From NCBI GenBank assembly GCA_009801015.1, contig VHZZ01033619.1, positions 1-20,786 on the forward strand: a stretch of 20,786 bases of DNA, written 5' to 3'. Below the pieces are notes generated by a model, which was not told the DNA's origin, searched no databases, and saw only the letters and a program-made list of their open reading frames with translations. A program made the translations under genes and the position numbers. Every line of letters begins with the position of its first letter. Within the stretch, counting starts at the first letter, position 1. This stretch comes from Silene noctiflora (taxonomy: Eukaryota; Streptophyta; Magnoliopsida; Caryophyllales; Caryophyllaceae). Positions 1 to 9,255 of the stretch are shown here, piece by piece.

Positions 1-155
1 TAAGTTTCGTTTTGACTTGGAAAGGGGCAAAGTTCCGTCTTTGGTTTTAGAAATGTAAAAATGTTACAGCTTAATAGAAAGAAGATTTTAATTGGAATCT
101 TTACTGCTCTAGATTGATGCAGAACACATGTCAGTCTTACCTCACTTTCCCTTTG

Positions 156-181
156 AATTAAATTTGAATTCAAATTTAATT
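156..181. repeat. Perfect 26-bp AT-rich palindrome
   Basis: Positions 156-181 read the same on both strands, centred on GAATTC, and are followed directly by more TAATTAA sequence. There is no loop, so it could form a cruciform or sit at a recombination endpoint. The base content resembles the AT hairpins of module H at 8964-8991 and 11521-11547. No protein-binding role can be inferred from sequence alone. Confidence 0.8.
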
Positions 182-363
182 AATTAAGATAATATAATAT
201 GTGATGACAAGACCTTTTCTTAGATATGCTTAGATTGGCGAGCCATTGTGAATCTTCTTTTCTCCTCTTTCATGATTGTCCTTAAAGTGCACTAAGTAAG
301 GGAGCTTCCCCTTTTCTTGGCAAGTCTAGTAAAACCCCACCACTTCATTCTTATGTTATGAGA

Positions 364-421
364 TTAAATAGGGATGAGAGTCCCCTGTGAAAGGAGAACG
401 TCATATTTAAATAGGGATGAG
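364..421 (+). repeat. 15-bp direct repeat, TTAAATAGGGATGAG
   Basis: TTAAATAGGGATGAG occurs exactly at 364-378 and 407-421, 43 bp apart. Related words (AAATAGGGATGG, ATAGGGATGG) recur near 8715 and 12065, and AAATAGGGGCGAG is part of family R. This short G-rich core therefore looks common to several dispersed repeats in the window. Confidence 0.7.
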
Positions 422-1126
422 GCTTCACTTAATATAATATAAGAGGGCTCTATAAGACTGTCCGTTCGACCCGGCTCTGATGTGATGAGAGGCCTGGCTT
501 TCTCCTTAGCGACGAATATCTCTTGTTGAGTTAGGTGAGCCAGCCGTCTTTCCTTCTTTCGTTCCAGTTCCTTAGATTTGGATAGGAATTCTTCGCGAGG
601 ATGCTCGTGTGATTGGGTCTTAGACTTTCATTACTTGGTTTGACTTTAAGTTTTAAAAAAGAAGGTCGCGGGCAAGAACAAGTCAAACAAAAACCAAGGC
701 AAAGTCGAAAAGAAAGGAATTCACTCGTGAACCCAAAGACGGGCTCTTTAACTCATCAATCAGGGAAATTTACTCAAACATCAGGCTTAAATCATCATCT
801 TTCTGGTGCGCCTCCACCTTAGCGCTTAAACAAATTAAGACAAAGACACTGGACCATATGCATATATAGATACAAATCTTCTTCTTTGCTGGCCTGAGCA
901 AACAAGGGAATGCTCAGTCTCGCCTCTGGACGAGGTCTGCTAGGTTAATTTCTCTATTTATTTAATCAGAAACGACAGTTACAGATCTTTCACTTCTGAG
1001 CAGGATAAGGGCCTCGCCCACTGCTCTTTATGGCCAACTGGCTAGGATTGAGGTTGATTTCCTCTTGTCAAATCGAGAGAGAGCAGAGAAAGTGAAACAA
1101 ACTTATGTTATAAGTGTCCGATGCAG

Positions 1127-1184
1127 CCCTGAAACCAGGGGAGGCAAGCTACTTGCTTAAAGAGAAGCCGAAAAAGGCTTTTTT
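1127..1184 (+). other. Cluster of three small hairpins with trailing T run
   Basis: Three consecutive stem-loops are visible. CCCTG pairs with CAGGG (1127-1140), GCAAG pairs with CTTGC (1144-1156), and AAGCC pairs with GGCTT (1165-1180), followed directly by a T run to 1184. A perfect 12-bp palindrome, TCCCCTAGGGGA, lies 44 bp further on at 1228-1239. Plant mitochondria use stem-loops as RNA 3'-end processing and stability signals rather than as bacterial-type terminators. Whether a transcript ends here is unknown, and no recognised gene lies upstream. Confidence 0.4.
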
Positions 1185-1912
1185 CGAGAAATCAAAGGTA
1201 AGGGTATCCGCGGGCCCCGTTTCGAGATCCCCTAGGGGAGGGCACTAGCCTATAGAAAAGGCATCGAATTCTACTCTACCTCGGTCAAAAAAGATAGCTG
1301 AGTACGACTATGGTTGCGATGTAATGTAAGCCTTTGTTGCAAAAGCGGGGACCTCTTCCTGTGCCGTTCATGAGCTAAGTACGTTCCATATGGATGTGCA
1401 TGCGAGGACAAGCATGGTTAGAAAGAGAGGCTATGAACACTTTTTCCACACTTTCACTATATGGTATGATCGCTTAAATGTCGTTTTGGAACAAAGGACA
1501 GCCGACCATTCTTTGAGCTCGGGGCCAGGAATAGCCGCTTTTACAAACGTCTGTTCCTACGATATCGTTACTGATTTCTGACTTTTCCAAGGCGTGTGGG
1601 CGTGGGCTTTCGAGCGGTTTCTTCTTTAATGCACTTTTGGAACTCAGCCTTGCTGGCATTCCTGCTTTTATGGGCACAGCCCTTTCCTATTCCTATTGCA
1701 TACGCTACGCTAGGATTTAAATCTCCTGCTTGTTTGCCTTTTGTTTCTTTATTTTACTTTGAACATTTTATTTGAAATGAGCCCATTAAATAAGGGTTGG
1801 CAACAAGCCGTGGATCAAGCGCAAATGTAGATGATGAGGTCTCCTCAGATGATGATGCAGCTGGACAAGCAGAGCTACCATTCTCATCTCAGGGACACCT
1901 GTGCCCGATGAT

Positions 1913-1944
1913 GCTTCGACAAAAGCTTCGACAAAAGCTTCGAC
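1913..1944 (+). repeat. 12-bp tandem repeat, AAAAGCTTCGAC
   Basis: Two full units (1921-1932 and 1933-1944) and a partial one (1913-1920) lie in tandem. In one frame they read Ala-Ser-Thr-Lys repeats within a Ser/Ala/Thr/Lys-rich stretch that ends at a stop near 2000 and has a stop shortly upstream. This looks like slippage in simple sequence and not like a preserved protein domain. Confidence 0.75.
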
Positions 1945-2417
1945 TGGAAATGCTAAAACTAAAGCTAATGCTTCCACTTCTTCTTCACTCGCTCGGTGAA
2001 AATGACTTGCAGTTGATATCAATCCCTGCGAATTAAGCTTCATCCCATCCCACACACCATAGGTACTCGCCGCCAGTAGCGGGGCATTTCACACTTATGT
2101 ACAGAAGTTGTCTAATAATAAGGGACGAGTAAGTCACTTTAGAGACTCGACTGGCAAGGAGAGGGTCAATAGACCAAATTCACCTCCTAACCCTCCTAGT
2201 CTAAACATCCCAATCCAATCCAATAAGGAAAGAGCATAAGATAATTGGATAAGATCCCCTTGATTTAAGATTTAAATGGGCTAACTAAACTAAAGATTAT
2301 TTTAATAAAAGAGACTTTTGATATGAATGCGTTTTCTTTCTGTCTGTTATTACTTTTTATCCAGACTCTACTGTTTAATGTTAAAGAAAAGAGAGGTGCA
2401 CTAAGCTAAAATAAGGG

Positions 2418-2658
2418 CATCCTGCGTGAACAGGCGCAACCCCTCTTATCTTAGGCAGGCCTTTGATTCTCCTTGTAAGTTGGGTTCGGAAGAAAGGTCA
2501 AAAGCAGACTTTGATGCAGCTATATACCAAGAGATTGGTCTCGCCTGTGCATTTGTTTGAAACCCAGAAGAAAGGTAAGAAGCCATCTACTATAAGAAAT
2601 TAATTAAATAGCTGATTGCTATAGAAATGCAACTGTTTGCGCCTGCTCATGCGGGATG
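2418..2658. repeat. Imperfect 22-bp inverted repeat, arms 197 bp apart
   Basis: The arm at 2418-2439 and the arm at 2637-2658 are reverse complements with three mismatches, all transitions by my reading. The core shared words are TTGCGCCTG and GGATG. The 197-bp interior carries no recognised gene. It could be a remnant of two inverted repeat copies or a weak long-range RNA stem. Terminal inverted repeats of a transposon seem unlikely because no flanking target duplication stands out. Confidence 0.55.
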
Positions 2659-2789
2659 TTCATTACTGAGATTCCTTCCGATCATCAGTACCCTCAACAA
2701 AGACCTCATAGAAGAGATACCTGCCTTTTTTAGTTTACTGAAAGCAGCATGCTCCTAGCAGCACTAAGACATTCTTGGCATTCAACCCA

Positions 2790-2833
2790 GCGAGTGTAGT
2801 CTTTAAGATGTTAGTAATATGGGCGAGCCAGTG
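2790..2833 (+). repeat. Repeat family R, forward copy
   Basis: This copy contains GCGAGTGTAGTCTTTAAGATG followed by TTAGTAATATGGGCGAGCCAG across the interval. Matching copies lie at 9152-9190, 16447-16480 and 16831-16870, and reverse copies lie in 14845-15265. Family R seems to be the most widespread dispersed repeat in this window. Confidence 0.65.
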
Positions 2834-3029
2834 GTGGCGTCGACAGTTTTAATTTTTAGACCAAATCAGTAAGGAAATGGCGAAATGACGAAAAAACCCG
2901 AGAAGTAGTCAAAAGTTTAATTAAATTCAGAAATCAGTAAGCAAATAGCTTTTTAATCGAAAAAGACGGGTGGACGTAAAAGCCTGTGCTTTCTCTGTTT
3001 ACTTTATGTGGCATTTGTACTCCGCCTAC

Positions 3030-3800
3030 TTATGCTGCCTGAGGTTTCTCAGTACATGGCGCATATCTGTTAAAGCCTAACCCCGAGAAAGAGTGGCAAC
3101 AATTGAATACCTAATTCCGGAACGATGCTTGGTATACCCGTTGTTCTCAGTCTTTGCGGTATTAAAAGCTAAGGCATTGGGCTAAGTAAGTCAACATTGG
3201 AATACCAAACTACGGGGCGATGCTTGGTATGCTTGGTTCGAGTCCGAAGGCTTGGGTTAATAAAGTATGTAAAACCTCAGAAAGTAGTGGGACAGGGAAG
3301 TTAAATGCATTATACCATAGAGCAGAATCTTCCCTGGTATGAGCGGCATATCCAGTCTAAATCTTAAGCCAGTAGCTAAAGGAGGGCAAATACAGTATAC
3401 CAGACTACATATATGCGCCTTGGTACTGATGCTCTGTCCGGTAAATAATATGTATAAAATCCTAACCCTCGATAAAGTATGGCTAAGACTGGACTACCTG
3501 ACCTCGTACCGATGCACGGTACTCCCTTGTTTCATTCTCTTATCTCTGTCTTCGATCGAGGAAAAAGAACTTCAGTTTGAATTCAATCAAGGCGATTAAC
3601 ACAAAACGCATGCAATACTAAAGTCTATTATGGTTATGTTCTTTTATACCATGTTAAGCTAAAAAGACAGGAGAAAAGCCCCACTTTATGACAATCGACG
3701 CCCAAAAAACACCGTGTTTGGTGGAAGAAGTTGACAAGAAAGAAAGGGAAGTATACCTCCTTTCGGAACGATGCATGGTACTCCTTGCTCTGTTGCTACG
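3030..3800 (+). repeat. Degenerate tandem array, period about 97 bp
   Basis: A landmark word close to CGATGCTTGGTATAC recurs at 3123, 3219, about 3414, 3510 and perhaps 3607, and again, off register, at 3769. The steps are 96, about 195, 96 and 97 bp. A second landmark, ATCCTAA preceded or followed by AAGC-rich sequence, recurs between them (near 3075, 3360, 3460, 3815). Copies are strongly diverged, with stops in all frames, so this is decayed repetitive DNA. The 86-codon frame at 3339-3599 (+) is made of these units and is probably not a gene. Confidence 0.65.
3303..3328 (+). repeat. Exact 26-bp direct repeat, first copy
   Basis: This copy is identical to 3938-3963, 635 bp downstream; it contains GCATTATACCATAGAGCAG. 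Weaker similarity extends upstream through GTGGGAC and downstream through GGTATGAG. A third, diverged relative is at 3169-3205. This shows that the array region was duplicated more recently than the individual 97-bp units arose. Confidence 0.85.
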
Positions 3801-3937
3801 AAGATTGGTGGTCTAAATCCTAAAGCAGTCGGAATTAAGATTAAGAGTGGGAAGCTCTAGTTGGGACATGCCCTGCATTACCCGTTGTTACCACTACTTA
3901 CGGTATTAACAACTAAGGCGGTGGGACTAATTAAGTC

Positions 3938-3963
3938 AAATGCATTATACCATAGAGCAGAAT
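3938..3963 (+). repeat. Exact 26-bp direct repeat, second copy
   Basis: This is the partner of 3303-3328. Here it follows a segment at 3886-3937 that resembles 3134-3195 (ACCCGTTGTT, CGGTATTAA, CTAAGGC and GTGGGAC or TTGGGC words), so both halves of the array are joined in the same order as in the first half. Confidence 0.85.
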
Positions 3964-4199
3964 GAGTTCAGGTATGAGGAAGGCAGGCTTGGTCAGGCCA
4001 GTGCGTGTGCAACGGGGCCTTCAAGACTTCTCCAAGAAATTCCTACCTTTGTTGTCATTTAAATCCTTTCTTCGGGAACTGCAGTGTCAAAAGGGAAAGA
4101 AGTACTCTGCTTTCGTCCTGATCTTAAGTACCCTTCCCCTATCTCCTAATCGACCCACCCTAACAACTGGTCTCTCTTCTGATTGGACACTGCTGCTCG

Positions 4200-4612
4200 G
4201 GTCCCTTACTAATTCTCATTCAATTCTCTTCGCGCAGGTATGCCCATAATCAACCAAACTACCTGAATTCGCGTTTCGTTATTCCAGTTCATTCCTCTCC
4301 TTCTGTTGGGCCATACTAATTCCTCTCCTTCTATCCATAGCTCCTGGTCTTCCTTTTTACTGAGGCTGTATACGCAACGGGTTGTACTAATTACCGTCCC
4401 GTCTTCCAGTACCTTTCTCAATTCATTGATTACCCTGTCTTCCTTCCAACTGAAGCCGTACAAGCAGTCGGTCTTACTAGGAGACATGCTGAGATCTAGT
4501 ATCCGTATTCGATCAAGAAATTCTAGTCCCATACCTTACTAATGTGCATTCTGTACTTAGGTATCCTTCATTTTCCTTACAGAACAGGCTTCTTTTCTTA
4601 TACCACCTCGAT
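4200..4612 (+). repeat. Second degenerate array, pyrimidine-rich
   Basis: The word TTACTAATT or TACTAATT recurs near 4207, 4314, 4383, 4473 and 4535. ACTGAGGCTGTA at 4359 and ACTGAAGCCGTA at 4449 are 90 bp apart. The flanks are rich in CTTCC and CTCC. A 107-codon frame on the minus strand (4209-4532) spans the array and shows the repeat as two peptides ending in WKED and KKED, 30 residues apart. I see no family motif and regard the frame as a by-product of repeat composition. Confidence 0.5.
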
Positions 4613-6033
4613 CCTCTAAGCAATCCAGTGTAACCACTCTGCTTCATATTCTACCCAATGCCATAGAAAGAGAACAACCCTATCGTCATTACATATTTAT
4701 TGAGTAAGATAGATATTTTCATTTTATTTAAGAGTTATGTTATGATAGTACTGAAAGTTTTTTTTTTTATCTTATAATATACCATCATATCCCTGTATAT
4801 TATAAGCCATACTTCTTACTAGTATAAGAGGGACTGTGGTGAACCTGGCACCTGTGGACGTGCGGCCTTGAATAAGACGATCCCCTTATAATGGCAAAAT
4901 TAAATTTAATTCGAAGAGGTATTTCAGGTGTGTATTAAGGGTGTTGGTGCATTTACGGCTAGAGTTGGGTGCTGCATATTCGTTAAGCGTCTTGTGGAAA
5001 GAGATGCTGCGGGCTAGAGAAGATAGAGTGTAGGGCTGGTTGTGTTTGATTTCTGTTATTAAATTACCTATTTTAAAAGAAAAGAGGATCCCCCTGCATA
5101 CTCTCGTTAGGAAGATCGAAATCAAATTTGACACACGCGCTTCTACCGAGATAGATAGAGAGGGACTATAAGTGCGAGCCCCAGGCAAGAGAAAAGGTTT
5201 CAGTTATAGTTACAAGTTCGGCTGGATAAGAGGCAAGAAAACGTCTATAATCCTAGGATTAAAGGATTGCGGTGGTAATGGAAATGCCAAAGATTGACCT
5301 ACCTTGGTCGTAAACTAGACGGGGGGAAAAATAGAGAAGGGCTGCCATAGCTTTACATCTTTGTAGTATATTTTCTTATGTTATTAGGGGAGATTCATTT
5401 AAGACAAGCCAACCCGTGCTTTGGCTATCTTTAGGAAGCATTTCTACTCTCGTACTTCGCCTCGAGCCGATCAGGAGTACCCACTACAAATTGTTCAACT
5501 GCTGCTTCGTCGGCTGCGTCTTCAACTGAATCTGGTACTGCCGCCACAAGATCTTCATCAAGAGCTTTCTCTGGATGATCCCCCGTCGAAGCTAGAACAG
5601 ATGCTTCACCCTTCCTTATCTTGTTCTAGAATAGCTCTTTCATAGAGAGTCAGAGTCATAAGAGTAGGAAGTATCCCGGCTCTAAGGAAGTGAGTTCCTT
5701 CCCCCAATATATGCTAATTATGATTAGTCTAGCCTAGGAGATAGAGGTGCTCTCGTTTCTTTTTTTGACTCTTATAAGCCCTCTTACATATTACATACGA
5801 ATACTTTCGTTATTCTGCTATTTAAGATTCCTCCTTTGGTAAAAGAAGAAAGCTTATAGATGATGATTCCTCAGAGACAGATCCTGCTGTTTCCGTTGTT
5901 CCGTTTTCCGCTGGACCTGTAGCTGTTATGTGAAAAGGTGCTTGCTTGGTAAGATAGATTCATATCCCAAAGGCCCAATTAACCTCACTTTTAGGGTAAG
6001 CACTTCTCATCTCTCCTATTACAGGTCCTAAAT
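4613..6033. other. Intergenic DNA, no recognisable gene
   Basis: I see no gene family. The longest ATG frame is 100 codons on the minus strand (4886-5188); its product has no recognised motif. Notable structures are a T tract near 4758-4769 and a perfect 14-bp palindrome AATTAAATTTAATT at 4898-4911. At 5490-5575 a Ser/Ala/Thr-rich low-complexity stretch resembles the one near 1913. There is no evidence for expression. Confidence 0.55.
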
Positions 6034-6350
6034 AGAAAGAACAGTCTCCTGACAGGATCTGAGATCTCATTTGATGAATGTAATGCTTTTTCCTAAACTG
6101 ATTCTACTTCACGGGCCTAAAGCGCGAGATTCTGGGTGAGGTAAAGGTCAGTTTCGGATGAGTTTCCATAAGTAGCCCGGCTGCCAAGGATAGTCTAGCA
6201 GAAGATCTCGTCGACCATTCCGCCATTAAGGGCTATATCCTAAACTAGATACTGACAGAAGAAAGAGTTTCCTTAAATAAATAGGTCAGTCAGAAGATAG
6301 TGCCTGAGTAGTCTCCAAAATTAACAGCCTACTGACAGAGGATCCCTGAG
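6034..6350 (+). repeat. Repeat family D, three copies
   Basis: The core AACAGTCTMCTGACAGG, followed by GATCTGAGATCTCA-like sequence, occurs at 6034-6070 and in shortened or diverged form at 6249-6266 and 6323-6350. Further copies are at 7189-7240 and 14246-14272. All are on the plus strand. The unit is about 35 bp. Its role is unknown, and it may be a decayed remnant of a larger duplicated block. Confidence 0.55.
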
Positions 6351-7109
6351 CAAACTATAATGTGAATTGATTAGAAAAGAACAGATAGATTGGACTCCAT
6401 TCCCTTTTTCTCTTTGAGATTGACTCGACCACATTACATTACGGTACGTATCTTGCGTGGACTTCTTTCAAAACCAAAGGTGATTGAAGTCTTTAAAGTA
6501 AGACATGCTGCAGATGAAGGTGGTACCAACTGTAAAGCTGTATTAATGATAGGGCGTGTTCATGCGAAGGTGATATATAATTAGAATAACTCATGAGATT
6601 GATGCCCTTAAGCTTAAGGTGGATGAATCAAAAGTAAGGCACCTACCTTCTTTGCTTTACCCGCTACTCGGGTGAAAAATCCCCTATTCTCTGAGAATGC
6701 AGCTGCTGGAGGAACAAAAGGGTGGCTGCTCCACTAGTTAAATTAGTTTAATTTCCCAATATATATTATATTATCTACAAATGCTTCTTTCCTTTAATGT
6801 TTTGTTTTATTTGACAAGTCTAAAATACAGCAGATGCTTAGCTGCCGTGGGTGCTATCCCGTCTTTTCTTTTTATCAATCACATAGTAATTTGTAAAATG
6901 TCCAATCCCCAACCAACCCAGCTCCTGAACTACATTCACATTCTTAAATGAAGTACTGAAAAAAACAAGAAGAAAAGAAGAGTCTTCTTTCTCCCCCGTT
7001 TACAGATCAACAGCACCCTCCTAATTGCCATTGCCCGGAAAGTCTTAATTTAAAGAAGAGGAGCAGATATCATTAAAATTGCGACCTGGAAACCAAGTAG
7101 CAATTTTAT

Positions 7110-7128
7110 AGATGTTATTAAATAGGGG
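7110..7128 (+). repeat. Repeat family R, isolated 19-bp core
   Basis: AGATGTTATTAAATAGGGG is identical to 9166-9184, where it forms part of a fuller family R copy. Here the surrounding GCGAGCC portions are missing, so only a fragment remains. Confidence 0.75.
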
Positions 7129-7188
7129 ATAACTCAAATACAGATTCCTTATAGGATAATACATAATCGCTAAGATACTTAAAAAGCA

Positions 7189-7240
7189 AAAGAACAGTCT
7201 ACTGACTACTGACAAGGCAGAAGATCTCACAGAAAGACTC
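7189..7240 (+). repeat. Repeat family D copy
   Basis: AGAACAGTCTACTGACTACTGACAAGG, split over the interval, is followed by AGATCTCACAGAAAGA. The word CTACTGAC is doubled here (CTACTGACTACTGAC), a small internal tandem duplication not seen in the other copies. Confidence 0.6.
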
Positions 7241-7475
7241 TATACTGAAATAGGTCCACCGGTCCTCCCTTGGGACGGTGATTGATCTCTTTCCCGCCAG
7301 TTCCCCAATGTCCGGTGTGAATTCTAAATGCACCAGCAGCTATTCCCCTAGCAAGATACCCCTGCTCTTTGGCCTTTAAGTCTTTATCCAGTCTTCCATT
7401 TTGCCCAAAAGAAAAGGAGGATGGGGGCTTTCGGACAAAGGAGTAATTCTCCTTATTATGTGCTGAAGTACATGC

Positions 7476-7492
7476 TTTAATTTAAAATTAAA
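7476..7492 (+). repeat. AT hairpin
   Basis: TTTAATT pairs perfectly with AATTAAA around a 3-nt loop. It is one of several AT-rich palindromes in the window. Base composition makes such stems fairly likely by chance, so confidence that it matters is low. Confidence 0.5.
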
Positions 7493-8604
7493 CTGGTAAT
7501 CCCCGGCCTTAGGGAGTGGCATACAGGTTGTTTTAAAAAGACAAGCCGTCCTTTTATCGTTTTCTTTTCTCTCTTTAATTCTGTAACAATATGTCAGGCG
7601 GGCCCTTGCTCTAATTCTACTACAGATTAGTCTAAAGGTCAGGTCGCCAATGAAATTCGCTCTGCTTACATGTCCTATATATGATATGGGAGTGCCTCAA
7701 TTGCCTCTCCCTTTGGTCGAGTAGCTCAAGGAATGGTCCTATTTTAATGCCGATGCTTCTGCTTACTAAATAGCTGCTCTACTAGTATTTATATTATAAG
7801 GCGAGGCTTGTTGTTTGTCTTAAAAGTGCAATTGTGAAATGATTCCAAAGCAAACTACGAAACAACTCATTATTGAAAATGAAAATGTTAAAGCCAATGG
7901 TTCTCGACCAAAGGGGCAGGATCTCACAGAGAAAAGATAAGGTATAATGCGCTTAATTAGAGATCAAAAGTAATTGGCAGGGCCAGGATAGGGTTTTGGT
8001 ACTCTCCCACCAGTGCTTAGGGTTTAGGGTATCGATCAAATTCGGATTAAGCAACATTCTACGGCATCTTCCTAAGGCAATTGTTTTTTCTGTGAATTTC
8101 TTTCTTTATGCCCTTACTTAACTTGAGGGTCGTGGGTTTACTAACCTGGAAGATTGATGATCTTAATTAGACTTTATAGCCCCTTGAGGAACTCCAACAA
8201 AATAAACAGAATCCTAGCTTTAATTTGGCCCAAACTACTAGCCTGAAAGGTTCTCTCTTCCGCGTTTTCTTTTCATTCTTTGACTTTCCTTTTCCTGCTC
8301 CTGCATCTGTGTCTGCACGAAAGGCGTCTTTTTATTAGTAGTGTTTGGAATCTCCCGCATCTCCCAAGGAGAATAAGCAGAGGAGGTCAAATTCCCCACA
8401 GCTGCTTCCCGGTCGACCGGAATCTACGCGGGAAAGGGTTCCTTTGTATTAGTATCTTACTGAATGATCATACTCTAAGAAGAGCGGCGTAACTATTTTA
8501 ATGGTAATCAAACTCAATCTGCAAGAGTCGTGACCATAAGTCTACCAAGCTGCAGAATGTCTTTTCGGTATGAGGGCTTTAAGTTAGGCATAAAAAGATA
8601 AAAA

Positions 8605-8623
8605 GCCTATTCAAAACATCATT
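8605..8623 (+). repeat. Exact 19-bp direct repeat, first copy
   Basis: GCCTATTCAAAACATCATT is identical to 9009-9027, 404 bp downstream. The two copies bracket repeat modules C (8715-8856) and H (8921-8995), so they could be the endpoints of a duplication or of a recombination event that inserted the block. Confidence 0.85.
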
Positions 8624-8714
8624 TATCGTGTGGACGGCTCGGGAGGACTTAGTCACATCAATCATTCAATGACTTTAGCTCCCTTCCCTATGAATTTTGC
8701 TGCTTTTACTTAAG

Positions 8715-8856
8715 AAATAGGGATGGAAGCCCCAACCCGGAAACACTACCCGCTACTAACGGGGTCGGATTTAAATTACCTCAGTTTACCTAAAAAGAGA
8801 CTTCATTTCGATAAGGTAGAGTGCCACAAGACCGAAGAATAGAAGTGGACTAGCCA
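8715..8856 (+). repeat. Repeat module C, copy 1
   Basis: This module is homologous to 11655-11794. Shared landmarks in order are GGAAG, CCCAACC, ACACTA, CCGCTACTAACGGGG, ATTTAAATTACCT and an exact 20-mer GAATAGAAGTGGACTAGCCA at 8837-8856. The middle third is diverged. Nothing coding is apparent. Confidence 0.8.
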
Positions 8857-8920
8857 AGGGTTGCACATCTAATGGAATTTCCATTATCACATAAGGTATC
8901 CGCCCATTGCCAAAGGAACT

Positions 8921-8995
8921 TGCGTCCTTACATCTCAGAGCACAGGCATCCATCAAATGCATTAATTAGATTTAATTTTTTAAATTTAATTAGGA
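8921..8995 (+). repeat. Repeat module H, copy 1, with AT hairpin
   Basis: GCGTCCTTACATCTC is followed by GGCATC, AATGCATTAATTAG and an AT hairpin at 8964-8991. The hairpin has 12-bp arms with one G-T pair and a TTTT loop. Related modules are at 9826-9915, 11473-11551 and, in part, 12017-12062. The hairpin recurs in the same place in at least one other copy. Confidence 0.75.
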
Positions 8996-9008
8996 GCAAA
9001 TAAGCGAG

Positions 9009-9027
9009 GCCTATTCAAAACATCATT
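9009..9027 (+). repeat. Exact 19-bp direct repeat, second copy
   Basis: This is the partner of 8605-8623, placed 14 bp after module H copy 1. Confidence 0.85.
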
Positions 9028-9103
9028 CTTAGAGCCTGCAGTCTTCAAGCTTTTAATGATGTGAAAGAATAAGGCTACATGAGTTCTTCAAATTCTCTCA
9101 CCT

Positions 9104-9190
9104 CACGCACTTCTTCTCGAGTTTCTTTTCAACAAGCGGAATCTATGGTGCGAGCGTAATCTTTAAGATGTTATTAAATAGGGGCGAGTT
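9104..9190 (+). repeat. Repeat family R, forward copy
   Basis: CAACAAGCGGAATCTATGG, GCGAGCGTAATCTTTAAGATG and TTATTAAATAGGGGCGAG follow one another. The first word matches the long R copies at 9318 and 16498; the later words match 2797 and 7110. A 30-codon Ser-rich ATG frame (9079-9168) ends inside it and is probably fortuitous. Confidence 0.7.
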
Positions 9191-9255
9191 AGATGTTAGC
9201 AAAAAAGTGGAAGAGATGCTCTGGAAGACCTCGACTTAATAGGAGAGGAAAGGTA

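Larger units (their letters stand above)
1..1126. other. Intergenic DNA, no recognisable gene
   Basis: I see no gene family here. The longest ATG frame is 69 codons (613-822, +). Its Lys/Gln/Ser-rich product has no recognised motif, and it is probably a chance frame. The stretch holds the AT palindrome at 156-181 and a 15-bp direct repeat at 364-378 and 407-421. GCGAGCCA-like words at 235-243 and 534-541 may be decayed scraps of repeat family R, described further on. Confidence 0.6.
1185..2789. other. Intergenic DNA, no recognisable gene
   Basis: Only short frames are present, for example 63 codons at 1390-1581 (+) and 79 codons at 1797-2036 (+). None shows a family motif. The second lies in low-complexity DNA that is open on both strands, which argues for composition rather than coding. 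Contents listed separately are the 12-bp tandem repeat at 1913-1944 and the inverted repeat at 2418-2658. Confidence 0.6.
6351..8604. other. Intergenic DNA, no recognisable gene
   Basis: Small frames only: 64 codons at 6390-6584 (+), 61 codons at 7045-7230 (-) and 70 codons at 8280-8492 (+). None carries a recognisable motif. The stretch holds a family D copy (7189-7240), a 19-bp family R word (7110-7128, exact match to 9166-9184) and an AT hairpin at 7476-7492. It also contains two telomere-like TTAGGG words near 8017, judged to be chance. Confidence 0.55.

Noticed and set aside
438-446. TATAAGAGG after an AT-rich stretch as a promoter
   Set aside because: Two of nine positions differ from the CRTAAGAGA core, including the first base; similar partial matches (for example 4824, 5658, and 12229 on the minus strand) occur throughout.
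1797-2036. 79-codon plus frame and 89-codon minus frame as genes
   Set aside because: Both arise from the same low-complexity, tandemly repeated DNA, and neither shows a motif.
3231-3250. TGGTTCGAGTCC resembling a tRNA T-arm
   Set aside because: The T-stem pairs only weakly, no acceptor or anticodon stem can be formed upstream, and the word lies inside the 97-bp repeat array.
3339-3599. 86-codon frame as a gene
   Set aside because: It consists of decayed repeat units whose other copies are full of stops.
4758-4769. T tract as a terminator
   Set aside because: There is no stem before it, and plant mitochondria are not known to use intrinsic T-tract terminators.
7720-7745. GTAGCTCAAGGAATGGTC resembling a tRNA D-arm
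   Set aside because: No anticodon stem or T-arm follows within tRNA length.
8017-8030. Two plant telomere-type TTTAGGG words
   Set aside because: Fewer than two full units; expected by chance in 20 kb and without further units nearby.
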